DNA of 30,926 bases from contig CAJJPX010000018.1 in assembly GCA_905193755.1 (NCBI GenBank), positions 1 to 30,926 on the forward strand. The letters run 5' to 3'. Source of the stretch: an uncultured Clostridium sp. Its GTDB lineage: Bacteria > Bacillota_I > Bacilli_A > RF39 > UBA660. The position numbers and the translations under genes are program-made. The notes below the pieces were generated by a model. That model searched no databases and had not been told where the DNA came from. It saw nothing but the letters and a program-made list of their open reading frames with translations. Of this stretch, positions 16,963 through 24,174 are shown piece by piece (position 1 is the first letter of the stretch; the number at the start of each line of letters is the position of its first letter).

Positions 16963-17781
16963 ATGAATAGTGTATTAATAGGGGTTAAGAGATTTTTTAA
17001 GAATAAAAATACTGTAACTATTTTTGCAGTATTAGTTTGTTTATTGATTATTTATTGGGCTTATTGGTGGAGAATTGATAAAGCTACTGAGCCAAGAATG
17101 GTTCCTTATGCTTTGAGAACTTTATCACCAAGAACTTTAATTACTAATGAAATGGTTGGTACTAGAAAGGTTCCAGGAAAAGTTATTACTGCTAATGTTA
17201 TTACTGAAACTAGTTTAATAGTTGGTAAATACGTTAGTAATAAAGTAGAAATTCCTGCTGATAGTATGTTTTATAATAACACATTAATGAATTGGGAAGA
17301 GCTTCCATCAAGTTTATATGAAGATATTCCTGATGGAAATACAATTGTTGCTTTACCAGTTACGTTAGAAACTACTTATGGAAATTCTATATTTACTGGT
17401 AACTATATTGATTTATATTTCCAAGGATATGATGTAGATGGAAGACTATTAATTGGTAAGTTTATTGAAAGTATTAAGGTATTAGCAGTTGCTGATGGTG
17501 ATTATAACAATTTATTTGAAAAGAGTACTAAGTTAGCTTCACCTAGATATTTAATATTCTCAGTACCTGAAGATATGCACTTATTACTTAGAAAAGCATT
17601 ATATACTTCTGGTTCGATATTCCCAGTACCTCGTAATGCTGAGTATTCTACTAATCCTAAAGATACAAGAATCAGTAGTTCTTATTTACAAAATTTAATA
17701 TTATCTAAAACTATTAATGTATCTGATGAAGATTTAAAAGATATAGAAGTTCAAAATCCAAATGCTGAAGGTGGTGAATAG
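16963..17781 (+). CDS. CpaB/RcpC-like pilus assembly protein with SAF domain (copy 1)
   Basis: A 272-aa membrane protein of the Flp/Tad pilus assembly type. A cytoplasmic stub is followed by one membrane helix (about 17-35, VTIFAVLVCLLIIYWAYWW) and an external SAF-like domain: VPYALRTLSPRTLITNEMV, then a strand-rich part with IPADSMFYNN, as in CpaB. CpaB proteins act at the membrane or periplasmic face of Tad systems. The middle section (NTIVALPVTLETTYGNSIFTG and YIDLYFQGYD) corresponds to the RcpC/CpaB domain. It is first in its operon behind a strong Shine-Dalgarno, and the following gene is a tandem paralogue. The assignment is by pattern and context. Confidence 0.82.
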   Translation: MNSVLIGVKRFFKNKNTVTIFAVLVCLLIIYWAYWWRIDKATEPRMVPYALRTLSPRTLITNEMVGTRKVPGKVITANVITETSLIVGKYVSNKVEIPADSMFYNNTLMNWEELPSSLYEDIPDGNTIVALPVTLETTYGNSIFTGNYIDLYFQGYDVDGRLLIGKFIESIKVLAVADGDYNNLFEKSTKLASPRYLIFSVPEDMHLLLRKALYTSGSIFPVPRNAEYSTNPKDTRISSSYLQNLILSKTINVSDEDLKDIEVQNPNAEGGE

Positions 17782-17782
17782 T

Positions 17783-18610
17783 ATGAATGGTGTAAAAAAA
17801 CTATTAGGTAATAAAGGTGTTGTAACTATTGTTGCTGGTATTGCTTGTTTACTTATATTATTCTTTGCTTATAATTATCGTGTAAGCAAAGCTATAAATG
17901 CTATTGAAGTTCCTTATGCTCTTCGTGAATTAAGTGCTCGTGAAGAAATTAAAGAAGAGGATGTAGGTGTTGTTAAAGTTGCTTCATCATTAGTAACATC
18001 AACTGTTATAAGAAGCAAAAATAATGTTATCGGTAAGTATGTAAACTATAATACTTTAATTCCAGCTGGTAGTTTGTTTTATTCACCTGAGATTGTAACC
18101 TGGAATTCAATGCCTGACTCTGCATGGAATAATATTTATAAAGATTATACAATATTCTCATTACCAGTATCTACAACTAGTACATATGGTAATACAATAT
18201 ATCCAGATGATGTAATTGATTTATATTACTTAGCTTCTGCTGATGGTAAGTTAGTATTTGGTAAGTTAATTGAAGGTATCACAGTTTTAGCTGTTAAAGA
18301 CTCCGCAGGAAATCATATATTTAAAAAAGGTGCTGGTCAAAAGACTGCTGCTGCATTAATATTTGCTGTTCCTGAAGATTTACATTTACTACTTAGAAAA
18401 GCTTTAGCACAAACTGGTAGTAGTAGTATTGTTCCAGTAGTTAAGAATGCTAATTATAATCCTGGAAGTACTAGAGTTTCAAGTGAATATTTAACAAACT
18501 TAATACTTGCTAATACTCGTGAAGTTCCACTTGATTTTGTAGATGAAGATCAAAATAATGGCGATGATAATAATGGAGATAATAATACCGATATTAATAT
18601 AACAGAATAA
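17783..18610 (+). CDS. CpaB/RcpC-like pilus assembly protein with SAF domain (copy 2)
   Basis: A 275-aa paralogue of the preceding protein, similar along its whole length (VPYALRELSAREEIKEEDVG, VPEDLHLLLRKALAQTGSS versus VPEDMHLLLRKALYTSGSI). One N-terminal membrane helix (VVTIVAGIACLLILFFAYNY), SAF-like region, then an Asp/Asn-rich C-terminal tail (about 253-275). An in-frame ATG at 17762 exists inside the previous gene, but ATG 17783, just after the previous TAG and 8 nt behind AAGGTGG, fits the N-terminus of copy 1 better. Most Tad loci have one cpaB; the duplicate may form a hetero-oligomer with copy 1 (inference). Confidence 0.82.
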   Translation: MNGVKKLLGNKGVVTIVAGIACLLILFFAYNYRVSKAINAIEVPYALRELSAREEIKEEDVGVVKVASSLVTSTVIRSKNNVIGKYVNYNTLIPAGSLFYSPEIVTWNSMPDSAWNNIYKDYTIFSLPVSTTSTYGNTIYPDDVIDLYYLASADGKLVFGKLIEGITVLAVKDSAGNHIFKKGAGQKTAAALIFAVPEDLHLLLRKALAQTGSSSIVPVVKNANYNPGSTRVSSEYLTNLILANTREVPLDFVDEDQNNGDDNNGDNNTDINITE

Positions 18611-18635
18611 AAAGAAAAAAGGAAGGGATTAGTTA

Positions 18636-20003
18636 ATGGAGGATGCTGTATTTTCACAAATAGACTTTGGTTTATTGATGCCTCTTTTAGAAGATGACGA
18701 TGTAACTGATATTTCCTATTCAAATAATGGTCAGTTATGGATTAAAACATTGTCTCAAGGTGTTAAGCCTGCTCATGTAGAGGGATTAAATAACGAAGTA
18801 ATGGAGAAACTTGCTTTCCAATGTTCTAACGTTATGGGTAAGACATTCAATATGGCACATCCATTACTAGATGCCGAAAGTGCTGAGTTACGTCTTAACT
18901 TCGTTCATGATTCTATCGCAACAAATGGAATTGCTGTTCTAATAAGAAAAACTCCGGCTAAAATAAGATTAAATAAGGATAAATTAGTTAAAGAAGATTA
19001 TGTATCTTTAAAACTTCATGATTTCTTAATGACTTGTGTTAGTGGTCACTGCAATATACTTGTTAGTGGAGAAACTGGTTCAGGTAAAACAGAGCTTGTT
19101 AAATACTTAGCAAGTCATATCAAAGAAGATGAAAAGATAATAACTATAGAAGATACATTAGAACTTCACTTAGATAAAATTTATCCAACTCGTGATATAG
19201 TTGCAATGAAAACAAATAATATTGCTTCATATTCAGATGTTTTGGTAGCTTGTATGCGTCAAAACCCAAGATGGATTTTGCTTTCAGAGGTTCGTTCTGC
19301 TGAAGCTGTTCTTGCTGTTCGTAACTCAATTTCTTCAGGACATAATATTTTATCAACAATACACTCTGATAAAGCTTCAAGTATTCCAATGCGTCTTTAC
19401 TCACTACTTGAGAGTAGTCAAGATATTGATCAATTCGTTAAAGGTATGCATAGATATATCCAAATAGGTATACATGTTAAAGGTTTCTTTTCTAAGAAAT
19501 ATAATAGATTTCAAAGAGAGATTACTCAAGTAGTTGAATTTTATGTTGATGATGATACTAACGAAGCTAAAGTTAACGTATTATATGCTCGTGATTTGAT
19601 GGAGAATGAAGTATATAATAATCCAACTTCACACTTAATAGATTATCTTGCTTCTCAAGGTGTTATGATGCAGGAAGATCCATTTATTCCTAAGGGAAGT
19701 GAGATTCAAGAAGCTAGTGATGAGAATGATGCTAATAATGGTGATGCATCTGTAGATAGTGTTACTACTGAAGAGGGTACTTCTAGTTCTCCAGTTACTG
19801 AAGTAGTTGAAACAGTACCTACTACTAATGTTGTAGAGGAAGTTCCTCAAGCAGTAACTCCTGAGTCAGTAGTAAATGTTGATACTACTGTTCCTGAGGT
19901 CCCAGCTCAAGTTGCAGTTGCAGAGCCTGAAGAAGAAAAGTTAATAATTGAAGAACCAGCAGTTAACCAAACTGCTAGTAATATAGAAATGATAGAAATT
20001 TAG
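18636..20003 (+). CDS. TadA/CpaF-type secretion ATPase with acidic C-terminal extension
   Basis: A hexameric type II/IV secretion ATPase that powers assembly of the Tad-like pilus from the cytoplasm. The N-terminal domain shows DDDVTDISYSNNGQLWI (20-36). The core has Walker A GETGSGKT (145-152), Asp box IEDTLEL (171-177), Walker B-like RWILLSEVR (212-220) and His box SGHNILSTIHSD (234-245). The catalytic part ends near 352. Residues 355-455 form an extra tail rich in Glu, Val, Thr and Pro with no predicted fold, not usual in CpaF. Start: ATG 18636 after AAGGAAGGG. It sits between cpaB-like and tadB-like genes, which supports TadA rather than a PilT or GspE role. Confidence 0.93.
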   Translation: MEDAVFSQIDFGLLMPLLEDDDVTDISYSNNGQLWIKTLSQGVKPAHVEGLNNEVMEKLAFQCSNVMGKTFNMAHPLLDAESAELRLNFVHDSIATNGIAVLIRKTPAKIRLNKDKLVKEDYVSLKLHDFLMTCVSGHCNILVSGETGSGKTELVKYLASHIKEDEKIITIEDTLELHLDKIYPTRDIVAMKTNNIASYSDVLVACMRQNPRWILLSEVRSAEAVLAVRNSISSGHNILSTIHSDKASSIPMRLYSLLESSQDIDQFVKGMHRYIQIGIHVKGFFSKKYNRFQREITQVVEFYVDDDTNEAKVNVLYARDLMENEVYNNPTSHLIDYLASQGVMMQEDPFIPKGSEIQEASDENDANNGDASVDSVTTEEGTSSSPVTEVVETVPTTNVVEEVPQAVTPESVVNVDTTVPEVPAQVAVAEPEEEKLIIEEPAVNQTASNIEMIEI

Positions 20004-20018
20004 TAATGGAGGTGTTAT

Positions 20019-20918
20019 ATGTATATTGAGGTTATAATTGTTGCTGTAATTGTAGTTTTCGTAATAATTTATAGAAAAAATACTGGTGATAATTCTTATA
20101 AGTTTATTACTAAAACTATTGGTAATACTTATGAAAGATATGCTCCATATTCATTTAAAGTTGTTCGTGAGAAAGCTAAACAATTAGGTCAGGAGTATAC
20201 AACACGTCAATATGTAATACAAATTTTGATCTTTGGTATAGGTGCAGCTGTAGTTTCATTTTTATATTTCTATAGTATTATTTGGAGTATTGTTTATGCT
20301 ACTGCGGCTATAATGGTTATTCCATACTTAACATACATGAGATGTAAAAAAGCATATAGTGAATATATATTTGAACAAATTCAAGTATATGCAACTAACG
20401 TTATAATGGAATTTAATACTACACAATCTTTTGTTAAAGCGTTAGAAGGTGTTAGGGATTCAGAAGTACTTGAAGAACCATTACTTGGTGATGTTAAAGA
20501 AATGATACAAATGTCTTATGAAAATGGCACTATTGATGATGCAGTTAGATTTATGAATGAAAAGTATGACTATTATGTAGTTAAAAATATGCATCAATTG
20601 TTCTTACAAATTACTAAAGAAGGTTCTAAAGATTCAGGTGATGCTTTAGAAGGTATGCTTCAAGATATAGATATGCTTGTTGAAAGTGTATATCGTGATA
20701 GAATAGATAGAACTTCATTCTATAAACAATTCTGTACTTTCGGTTGTTTCCTATATTTATTAGTATTACTTGTTCAATTGTTACTTGGTGATATTAGTTA
20801 TAAACAATTACTACAAGAATGGTATGTTCAAATATTACTTCATGGGGTAATATTAATTAATACATACTTCTTACTATCAGGTATTAAATACTACCATGAG
20901 GATGTAGGTGCTGAATAA
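20019..20918 (+). CDS. TadB-like pilus assembly membrane protein (T2SSF domain)
   Basis: A 299-aa polytopic membrane protein corresponding to TadB of Flp/Tad systems, the inner-membrane platform partner of TadA. Membrane helices are near 3-19, 66-88, 90-106, 240-260 and 268-287. The cytoplasmic T2SSF-like region includes FEQIQVYATNVIMEFNTTQSFVKALEGV and LLGDVKEMIQMSYENGTIDDAV. ATG 20019 has a near-perfect GGAGGTG (20008-20014). It overlaps tadC-like by one base, and the pair likely forms a heteromeric platform. Confidence 0.88.
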   Translation: MYIEVIIVAVIVVFVIIYRKNTGDNSYKFITKTIGNTYERYAPYSFKVVREKAKQLGQEYTTRQYVIQILIFGIGAAVVSFLYFYSIIWSIVYATAAIMVIPYLTYMRCKKAYSEYIFEQIQVYATNVIMEFNTTQSFVKALEGVRDSEVLEEPLLGDVKEMIQMSYENGTIDDAVRFMNEKYDYYVVKNMHQLFLQITKEGSKDSGDALEGMLQDIDMLVESVYRDRIDRTSFYKQFCTFGCFLYLLVLLVQLLLGDISYKQLLQEWYVQILLHGVILINTYFLLSGIKYYHEDVGAE

Positions 20919-21715
20919 TGGAAATATTTGTTGTCGGAGTAATTATTATATTCTTATTTAACTATTTAGGAACATTTAACTTTAATAAGTTCGTTGATGA
21001 TAATAAAGTATTGTTTTCTAAATTAAAAGAGGATGATTATGATTTCTTACTTATATCTAAGTATGGTGAAAAAGTTGATTTGAATCTTAAATATCAAAAG
21101 CGTGTTAAGACAGCTATTATTACATTCTTAATTTTATTAGTAGCTTCTATTACAAGTATGCAAAGTCTTAATTTTGCTGTAAAATTAGTTGTTTGTTTTG
21201 TAGGTGCTTATCTTATGTTCAAAGATGATTATAGTAAAGTAAAAGGATATTATAAAAGACACTTACATGAAATAAATTTAAAATTACCATATTATCTAAA
21301 GAGTTTAGAAATCTTAATTCAACATTATACAGTTCCAGTTGCTATAACTCGTAGTTTAGAATCTGCTCCTGAGATGTTCAAACCAGGACTTCGTGATTTG
21401 ATTTCTGCTATTGATGCAGGTGACTCAAGTATAGAACCATATATGGCTTTTGCTCGTAGATATCCTGTTCGTGATAGTATGCGTATGATGAGACTTCTTT
21501 ATAGACTTGGTTTAGGTAGTCAAGAGAGAAAACAAGAACAATTAATGGCTTTCTCAAGAACTATTTCAAATCTTCAAAATAAATCAAGAGAAACTAAGTA
21601 TAAAGAACGTCTAGAAAAGATGGAAAAGAAAACTATGACAATGCTTGTAGCTACAGGTGGTGGTGTTATGGTTATCTTAGTACTTGCGATATTCCAGATG
21701 TTTATGAATGCATAA
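20918..21715 (+). CDS. TadC-like pilus assembly membrane protein (T2SSF domain)
   Basis: A 265-aa TadC-like protein. Helices near 2-18, 64-80, 83-100 and 241-262 flank a cytoplasmic T2SSF-type helical domain (LPYYLKSLEILIQHYTVPVAITRSLE, then MMRLLYRLGLGSQ). The start lies in the TAATG overlap with tadB-like (bases 20916-20920), so translation is coupled. It completes the TadABC core of this locus. No terminator follows, but a new promoter does, so some read-through into the pilin genes is likely. Confidence 0.87.
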   Translation: MEIFVVGVIIIFLFNYLGTFNFNKFVDDNKVLFSKLKEDDYDFLLISKYGEKVDLNLKYQKRVKTAIITFLILLVASITSMQSLNFAVKLVVCFVGAYLMFKDDYSKVKGYYKRHLHEINLKLPYYLKSLEILIQHYTVPVAITRSLESAPEMFKPGLRDLISAIDAGDSSIEPYMAFARRYPVRDSMRMMRLLYRLGLGSQERKQEQLMAFSRTISNLQNKSRETKYKERLEKMEKKTMTMLVATGGGVMVILVLAIFQMFMNA

Positions 21716-21731
21716 ATTATGTAAATTTGTA

Positions 21732-21760
21732 TTGATTTATTAAAATCGATATTGTATAAT
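21732..21760 (+). promoter_or_regulatory. Dedicated promoter of the small pilin-like gene
   Basis: TTGATT (21732-21737), 17-nt spacer, TATAAT (21755-21760) in the 76-nt gap after tadC-like. It matches the operon promoter at 16895-16923 in both boxes and spacing. Confidence 0.78.
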
Positions 21761-21791
21761 TAATTTAGAAAGTAAAGGAGGATGTTCACAG

Positions 21792-22085
21792 ATGAAAGAA
21801 GCGAGTGGAGAATTAAACATGACAGTAATTACTATTATCGCAATAGCTGCTGTTGGTGGTTTATTCTATGCATTTGTTTGGCCAATGATTCAAAAATCTA
21901 TAGTTAACCAAACTTGTAGAACATATGGTACTGATTTTGAAGCTGTTAGTGTAAAAAGCTTTGATGAAGGAACTCAAGCTACAGTTAAAGTTTGGAAATG
22001 TTGTAGAGGTGGCGATACTAACGCTCAATGTTATGACACTGATTATGGAACAGATGTTGAAGGTGGCGGCGGAGCTACATCATAA
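21792..22085 (+). CDS. Small pilin-like protein, candidate major pilin
   Basis: A 97-aa protein: short charged start (MKEASGELN), one hydrophobic helix (about 10-32, MTVITIIAIAAVGGLFYAFVW), then a small Cys-containing domain (four Cys) ending GGGGATS. Small size, N-terminal helix, position after tadABC, own strong promoter, the best Shine-Dalgarno in the locus (AAAGGAGG, 21774-21781) and a strong terminator behind it all suggest the abundant fibre subunit. The N-terminus is not a classical Flp prepilin site (no Glu at +5 after Gly6), so cleavage is uncertain. It shares MK(D/E)AxG with the next protein. Confidence 0.75.
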   Translation: MKEASGELNMTVITIIAIAAVGGLFYAFVWPMIQKSIVNQTCRTYGTDFEAVSVKSFDEGTQATVKVWKCCRGGDTNAQCYDTDYGTDVEGGGGATS

Positions 22086-22101
22086 TAAATTATTAAACTT
22101 T

Positions 22102-22152
22102 GGTACTGTAGGTGTCATTGGTTGATATCAATGGTGCCTATGGTACCTTTTT
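22102..22152 (+). terminator. Strong 19-bp hairpin terminator/attenuator after the pilin gene
   Basis: The stem 22102-22120 pairs fully with 22129-22147 (19 bp including five G-U pairs; outer part GGTAC/GTACC) around an 8-nt loop GTTGATAT, followed by five T. No promoter follows before the next gene (28 nt), so downstream genes depend on read-through. Confidence 0.85.
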
Positions 22153-22180
22153 CAATATTTAATAGTAAAGGAAGTGTTAT

Positions 22181-22669
22181 ATGAAAGATGCTATTGGTAG
22201 TACATGGTTAACTGGAATTGTAATTATTTTCATAGCTTTATTTGCTGGTTTTTTAGCTTATTCTATAAGTTATACTAAAGCATTTAGAGTTAAGAATGAA
22301 ATAATTAATATTATTGAAACGAATGAAGGTTTTACTACTTCTCCTAATAGTAATAGATTACATGATTTAAATGAAGATGATTTAAAAAATGATACTAGTT
22401 CTGAAGGACAAGCTTTTGCCTTTGTTAAAGCTTTAGGTTATAACTATATATCTGGAGAACAAGCTAGTTGTAATGGAGATGGAACTATGCAATATGGTGG
22501 TTATTGCTTAAAGAAATTTTGCCCAGCTGATGGTAAAATATATTATAAAGTAACAACTTTTATAGCACTTACTATTCCTGTTATAGAAGTAACAGTTAAA
22601 TTACCTATTGCAGGTGAGACAAAAACAATGTTTTATGATGTTACTGGTGCTGTAAATTGTAATCAGTAA
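22181..22669 (+). CDS. TadE/pseudopilin-like protein
   Basis: A 162-aa protein with an N-terminal helix (MKDAIGSTWLTGIVIIFIAL, continuing to about 30), then charged helix KAFRVKNEIINIIE, which is typical of TadE-type pseudopilins, and a beta-rich C-terminal domain with four Cys (two as CLKKFC). The start MKDAxG resembles the 97-aa pilin. It lies just behind the attenuating hairpin, so it is probably made in smaller amounts than the pilin, as expected for a minor subunit. The AAAGGAAG site (22167-22174) supports ATG 22181. The assignment rests on topology and context. Confidence 0.75.
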   Translation: MKDAIGSTWLTGIVIIFIALFAGFLAYSISYTKAFRVKNEIINIIETNEGFTTSPNSNRLHDLNEDDLKNDTSSEGQAFAFVKALGYNYISGEQASCNGDGTMQYGGYCLKKFCPADGKIYYKVTTFIALTIPVIEVTVKLPIAGETKTMFYDVTGAVNCNQ

Positions 22670-22699
22670 CTTTAAATAGATTGATGGGGAGATGATACG

Positions 22700-23656
22700 A
22701 TGAATGTAATGGTTTATAATAAATATAAGGAACTTTTGATGGGCTTAAATATAGAAGTTATGAAGTCTATGGAAGGTGTCTTTAATGTTGATGAAATAAT
22801 AGATACTTTTACTAATTTCTATTATGATAAGATGATTTTAGATATTACAGCTATACGTGATTATCAAAATACTGATAATTTACAAAAATTAGCTATGAAT
22901 ATTAATATGGAGAATGTTATTTTATTACTTGATGATAATCCTGAAAGTGATTCTAAAACATATCTATCAAAGTTAATATCTCTAGGTATTTATAATTTTA
23001 CTCGTAATGCTGAAGGGATTAATTATTTATTAGTTCATCCTCATACTTATAGAGATGTTGTAAATATTCATAATTTACAAGATATTGATAATGCTGCTAT
23101 GAATAATAATGGTGGCGGTAATGGTGACATGATGGGTAGTGCTCCTAGTGGTAAGATGAGAATTATTGGATTTAAGAATATGACTCAACATGCTGGTGCA
23201 ACTACATTAATATATATGATTAGAAAAATGTTATCACAAATAAGATCTGTTGGAGCTATAGAAGTAAATAAAGTAGATTTCTTATATTTTAATGATAAGG
23301 ATTTAGTTAGTACTATTTCTTCTGATTTACCAAAAGAATTAATGAAAAAACAAATGTGTGATGTAGTATTAGTTGATTTAAATGATTATGATGATGTGTC
23401 TATTTGTAGTCAAGTATACTATTTAATAGAACCATCTACAATAATGATTAATAAGATGTTAAGAAAGAATAGAGCTGCACTTGAAATGTTAAAAAATGAA
23501 AGAGTAGTTTTAAATAAATGTATTCTTAATGCTGAAGATGTTGCTACATTTGAATATGAAACAAAATTAAAAGTATTTGCAACTGTTCCTCCATGTGATG
23601 AGAGACAAGATAATATAGAACCTATTAAAAATTTTATTAATAAAATGGGTATTTAG
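22700..23656 (+). CDS. TadZ/CpaE-like ATPase with degenerate Walker A
   Basis: A soluble 318-aa protein resembling TadZ/CpaE, the MinD/ParA-family protein that localises Tad pilus assembly. Residues about 1-110 look like a pseudo-receiver domain (YDKMILDITAIRD, NVILLLDDNPESD, then GIYNFTRN). An Asn/Gly-rich linker (134-146) precedes the ATPase-like part. The P-loop position reads GFKNMTQHAGATTL (157-170): the signature Lys of KGGxGKT is missing, while GATTL keeps the TadZ/CpaE look. Later strands (CDVVLVDLNDYDD, FATVPP) follow the MinD order. ATP binding may be altered. It is in one operon with the TadE-like gene. Confidence 0.82.
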   Translation: MNVMVYNKYKELLMGLNIEVMKSMEGVFNVDEIIDTFTNFYYDKMILDITAIRDYQNTDNLQKLAMNINMENVILLLDDNPESDSKTYLSKLISLGIYNFTRNAEGINYLLVHPHTYRDVVNIHNLQDIDNAAMNNNGGGNGDMMGSAPSGKMRIIGFKNMTQHAGATTLIYMIRKMLSQIRSVGAIEVNKVDFLYFNDKDLVSTISSDLPKELMKKQMCDVVLVDLNDYDDVSICSQVYYLIEPSTIMINKMLRKNRAALEMLKNERVVLNKCILNAEDVATFEYETKLKVFATVPPCDERQDNIEPIKNFINKMGI

Positions 23657-23666
23657 TTACGTATAG

Positions 23667-23695
23667 TTGACAAAAACTTAAAAATTATGTAGAAT
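23667..23695 (+). promoter_or_regulatory. Promoter with perfect TTGACA
   Basis: TTGACA (23667-23672), 17-nt spacer, TAGAAT (23690-23695). It drives the small two-helix membrane gene alone. The -35 is the best match in the plus-strand part of the pilus locus. Confidence 0.8.
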
Positions 23696-23722
23696 TTATA
23701 TATAGAGAAGGAGAAATTGGTT

Positions 23723-24088
23723 ATGTTAAATTTAGTTAATGTGTTAGAAACTACAGCTCCTGGTGAATTATGTGCTGAATTAGGTCCAGTTTTAAGACTT
23801 GTTGGTATTGCTATATTCATTATTAAAGTAATTGTTCCAATTTTATTAATTGTTGTTGGTATGATTGATATGGCTAAGGCTGTAACAGAAAAAGATGAAA
23901 ATAAAATTAAAGATGCACAACATAAATTAATTAAAAAGGCAATTGCTGCTGTGTTAGTTTTCTTAATTGTTACAATTGTAGGAGTACTTATGAATTTAAT
24001 TGGTGCTGCTGAATATAAACAATGTACTGATTGTATTGTAGACCCTTGGAATTGTAAAGCTACTGATGATGGATTAATTCAAAATTAA
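23723..24088 (+). CDS. VirB2/TrbC-like two-helix membrane protein
   Basis: A 121-aa protein with two membrane helices (about 26-50, LVGIAIFIIKVIVPILLIVV and onward; 72-94, AIAAVLVFLIVTIVGVLMNL), a charged cytoplasmic-type loop between them (EKDENKIKDAQHKLIKK) and a C-terminal Cys-containing tail. This plan fits VirB2/TrbC pilins of type IV secretion systems. The longer frame begins at TTG 23717, three bases after AAGGAG; ATG 23723 has proper spacing (9 nt) and is preferred. It has its own promoter and terminator, suggesting a high level. It could be a second fibre subunit or a regulator of the pilus machine (inference). Confidence 0.75.
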   Translation: MLNLVNVLETTAPGELCAELGPVLRLVGIAIFIIKVIVPILLIVVGMIDMAKAVTEKDENKIKDAQHKLIKKAIAAVLVFLIVTIVGVLMNLIGAAEYKQCTDCIVDPWNCKATDDGLIQN

Positions 24089-24100
24089 TTGAAAAAATTA

Positions 24101-24121
24101 AAGGACATGTGTCCTTTTTTT
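24101..24121 (+). terminator. Intrinsic terminator closing the pilus locus
   Basis: AAGGAC (24101-24106), ATGT loop, GTCCTT (24111-24116) with a run of seven T (24115-24121). Confidence 0.85.
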
Positions 24122-24127
24122 AATGCA

Positions 24128-24156
24128 TTGAAAAAAAGTTATAATAATGATATAAT
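24128..24156 (+). promoter_or_regulatory. Promoter of ltaS
   Basis: TTGAAA (24128-24133), 17-nt spacer ending TGA, TATAAT (24151-24156). It has both a -35 and an extended -10. The predicted leader is about 12 nt, with AGAGGG (24162-24167) at its 5' end. Confidence 0.82.
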
Positions 24157-24174
24157 TACAAAGAGGGAATTAGT

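Noticed and set aside
23717..23722. TTG 23717 as start of the VirB2-like gene
   Set aside because: It is only three bases from AAGGAG; ATG 23723 has normal spacing.
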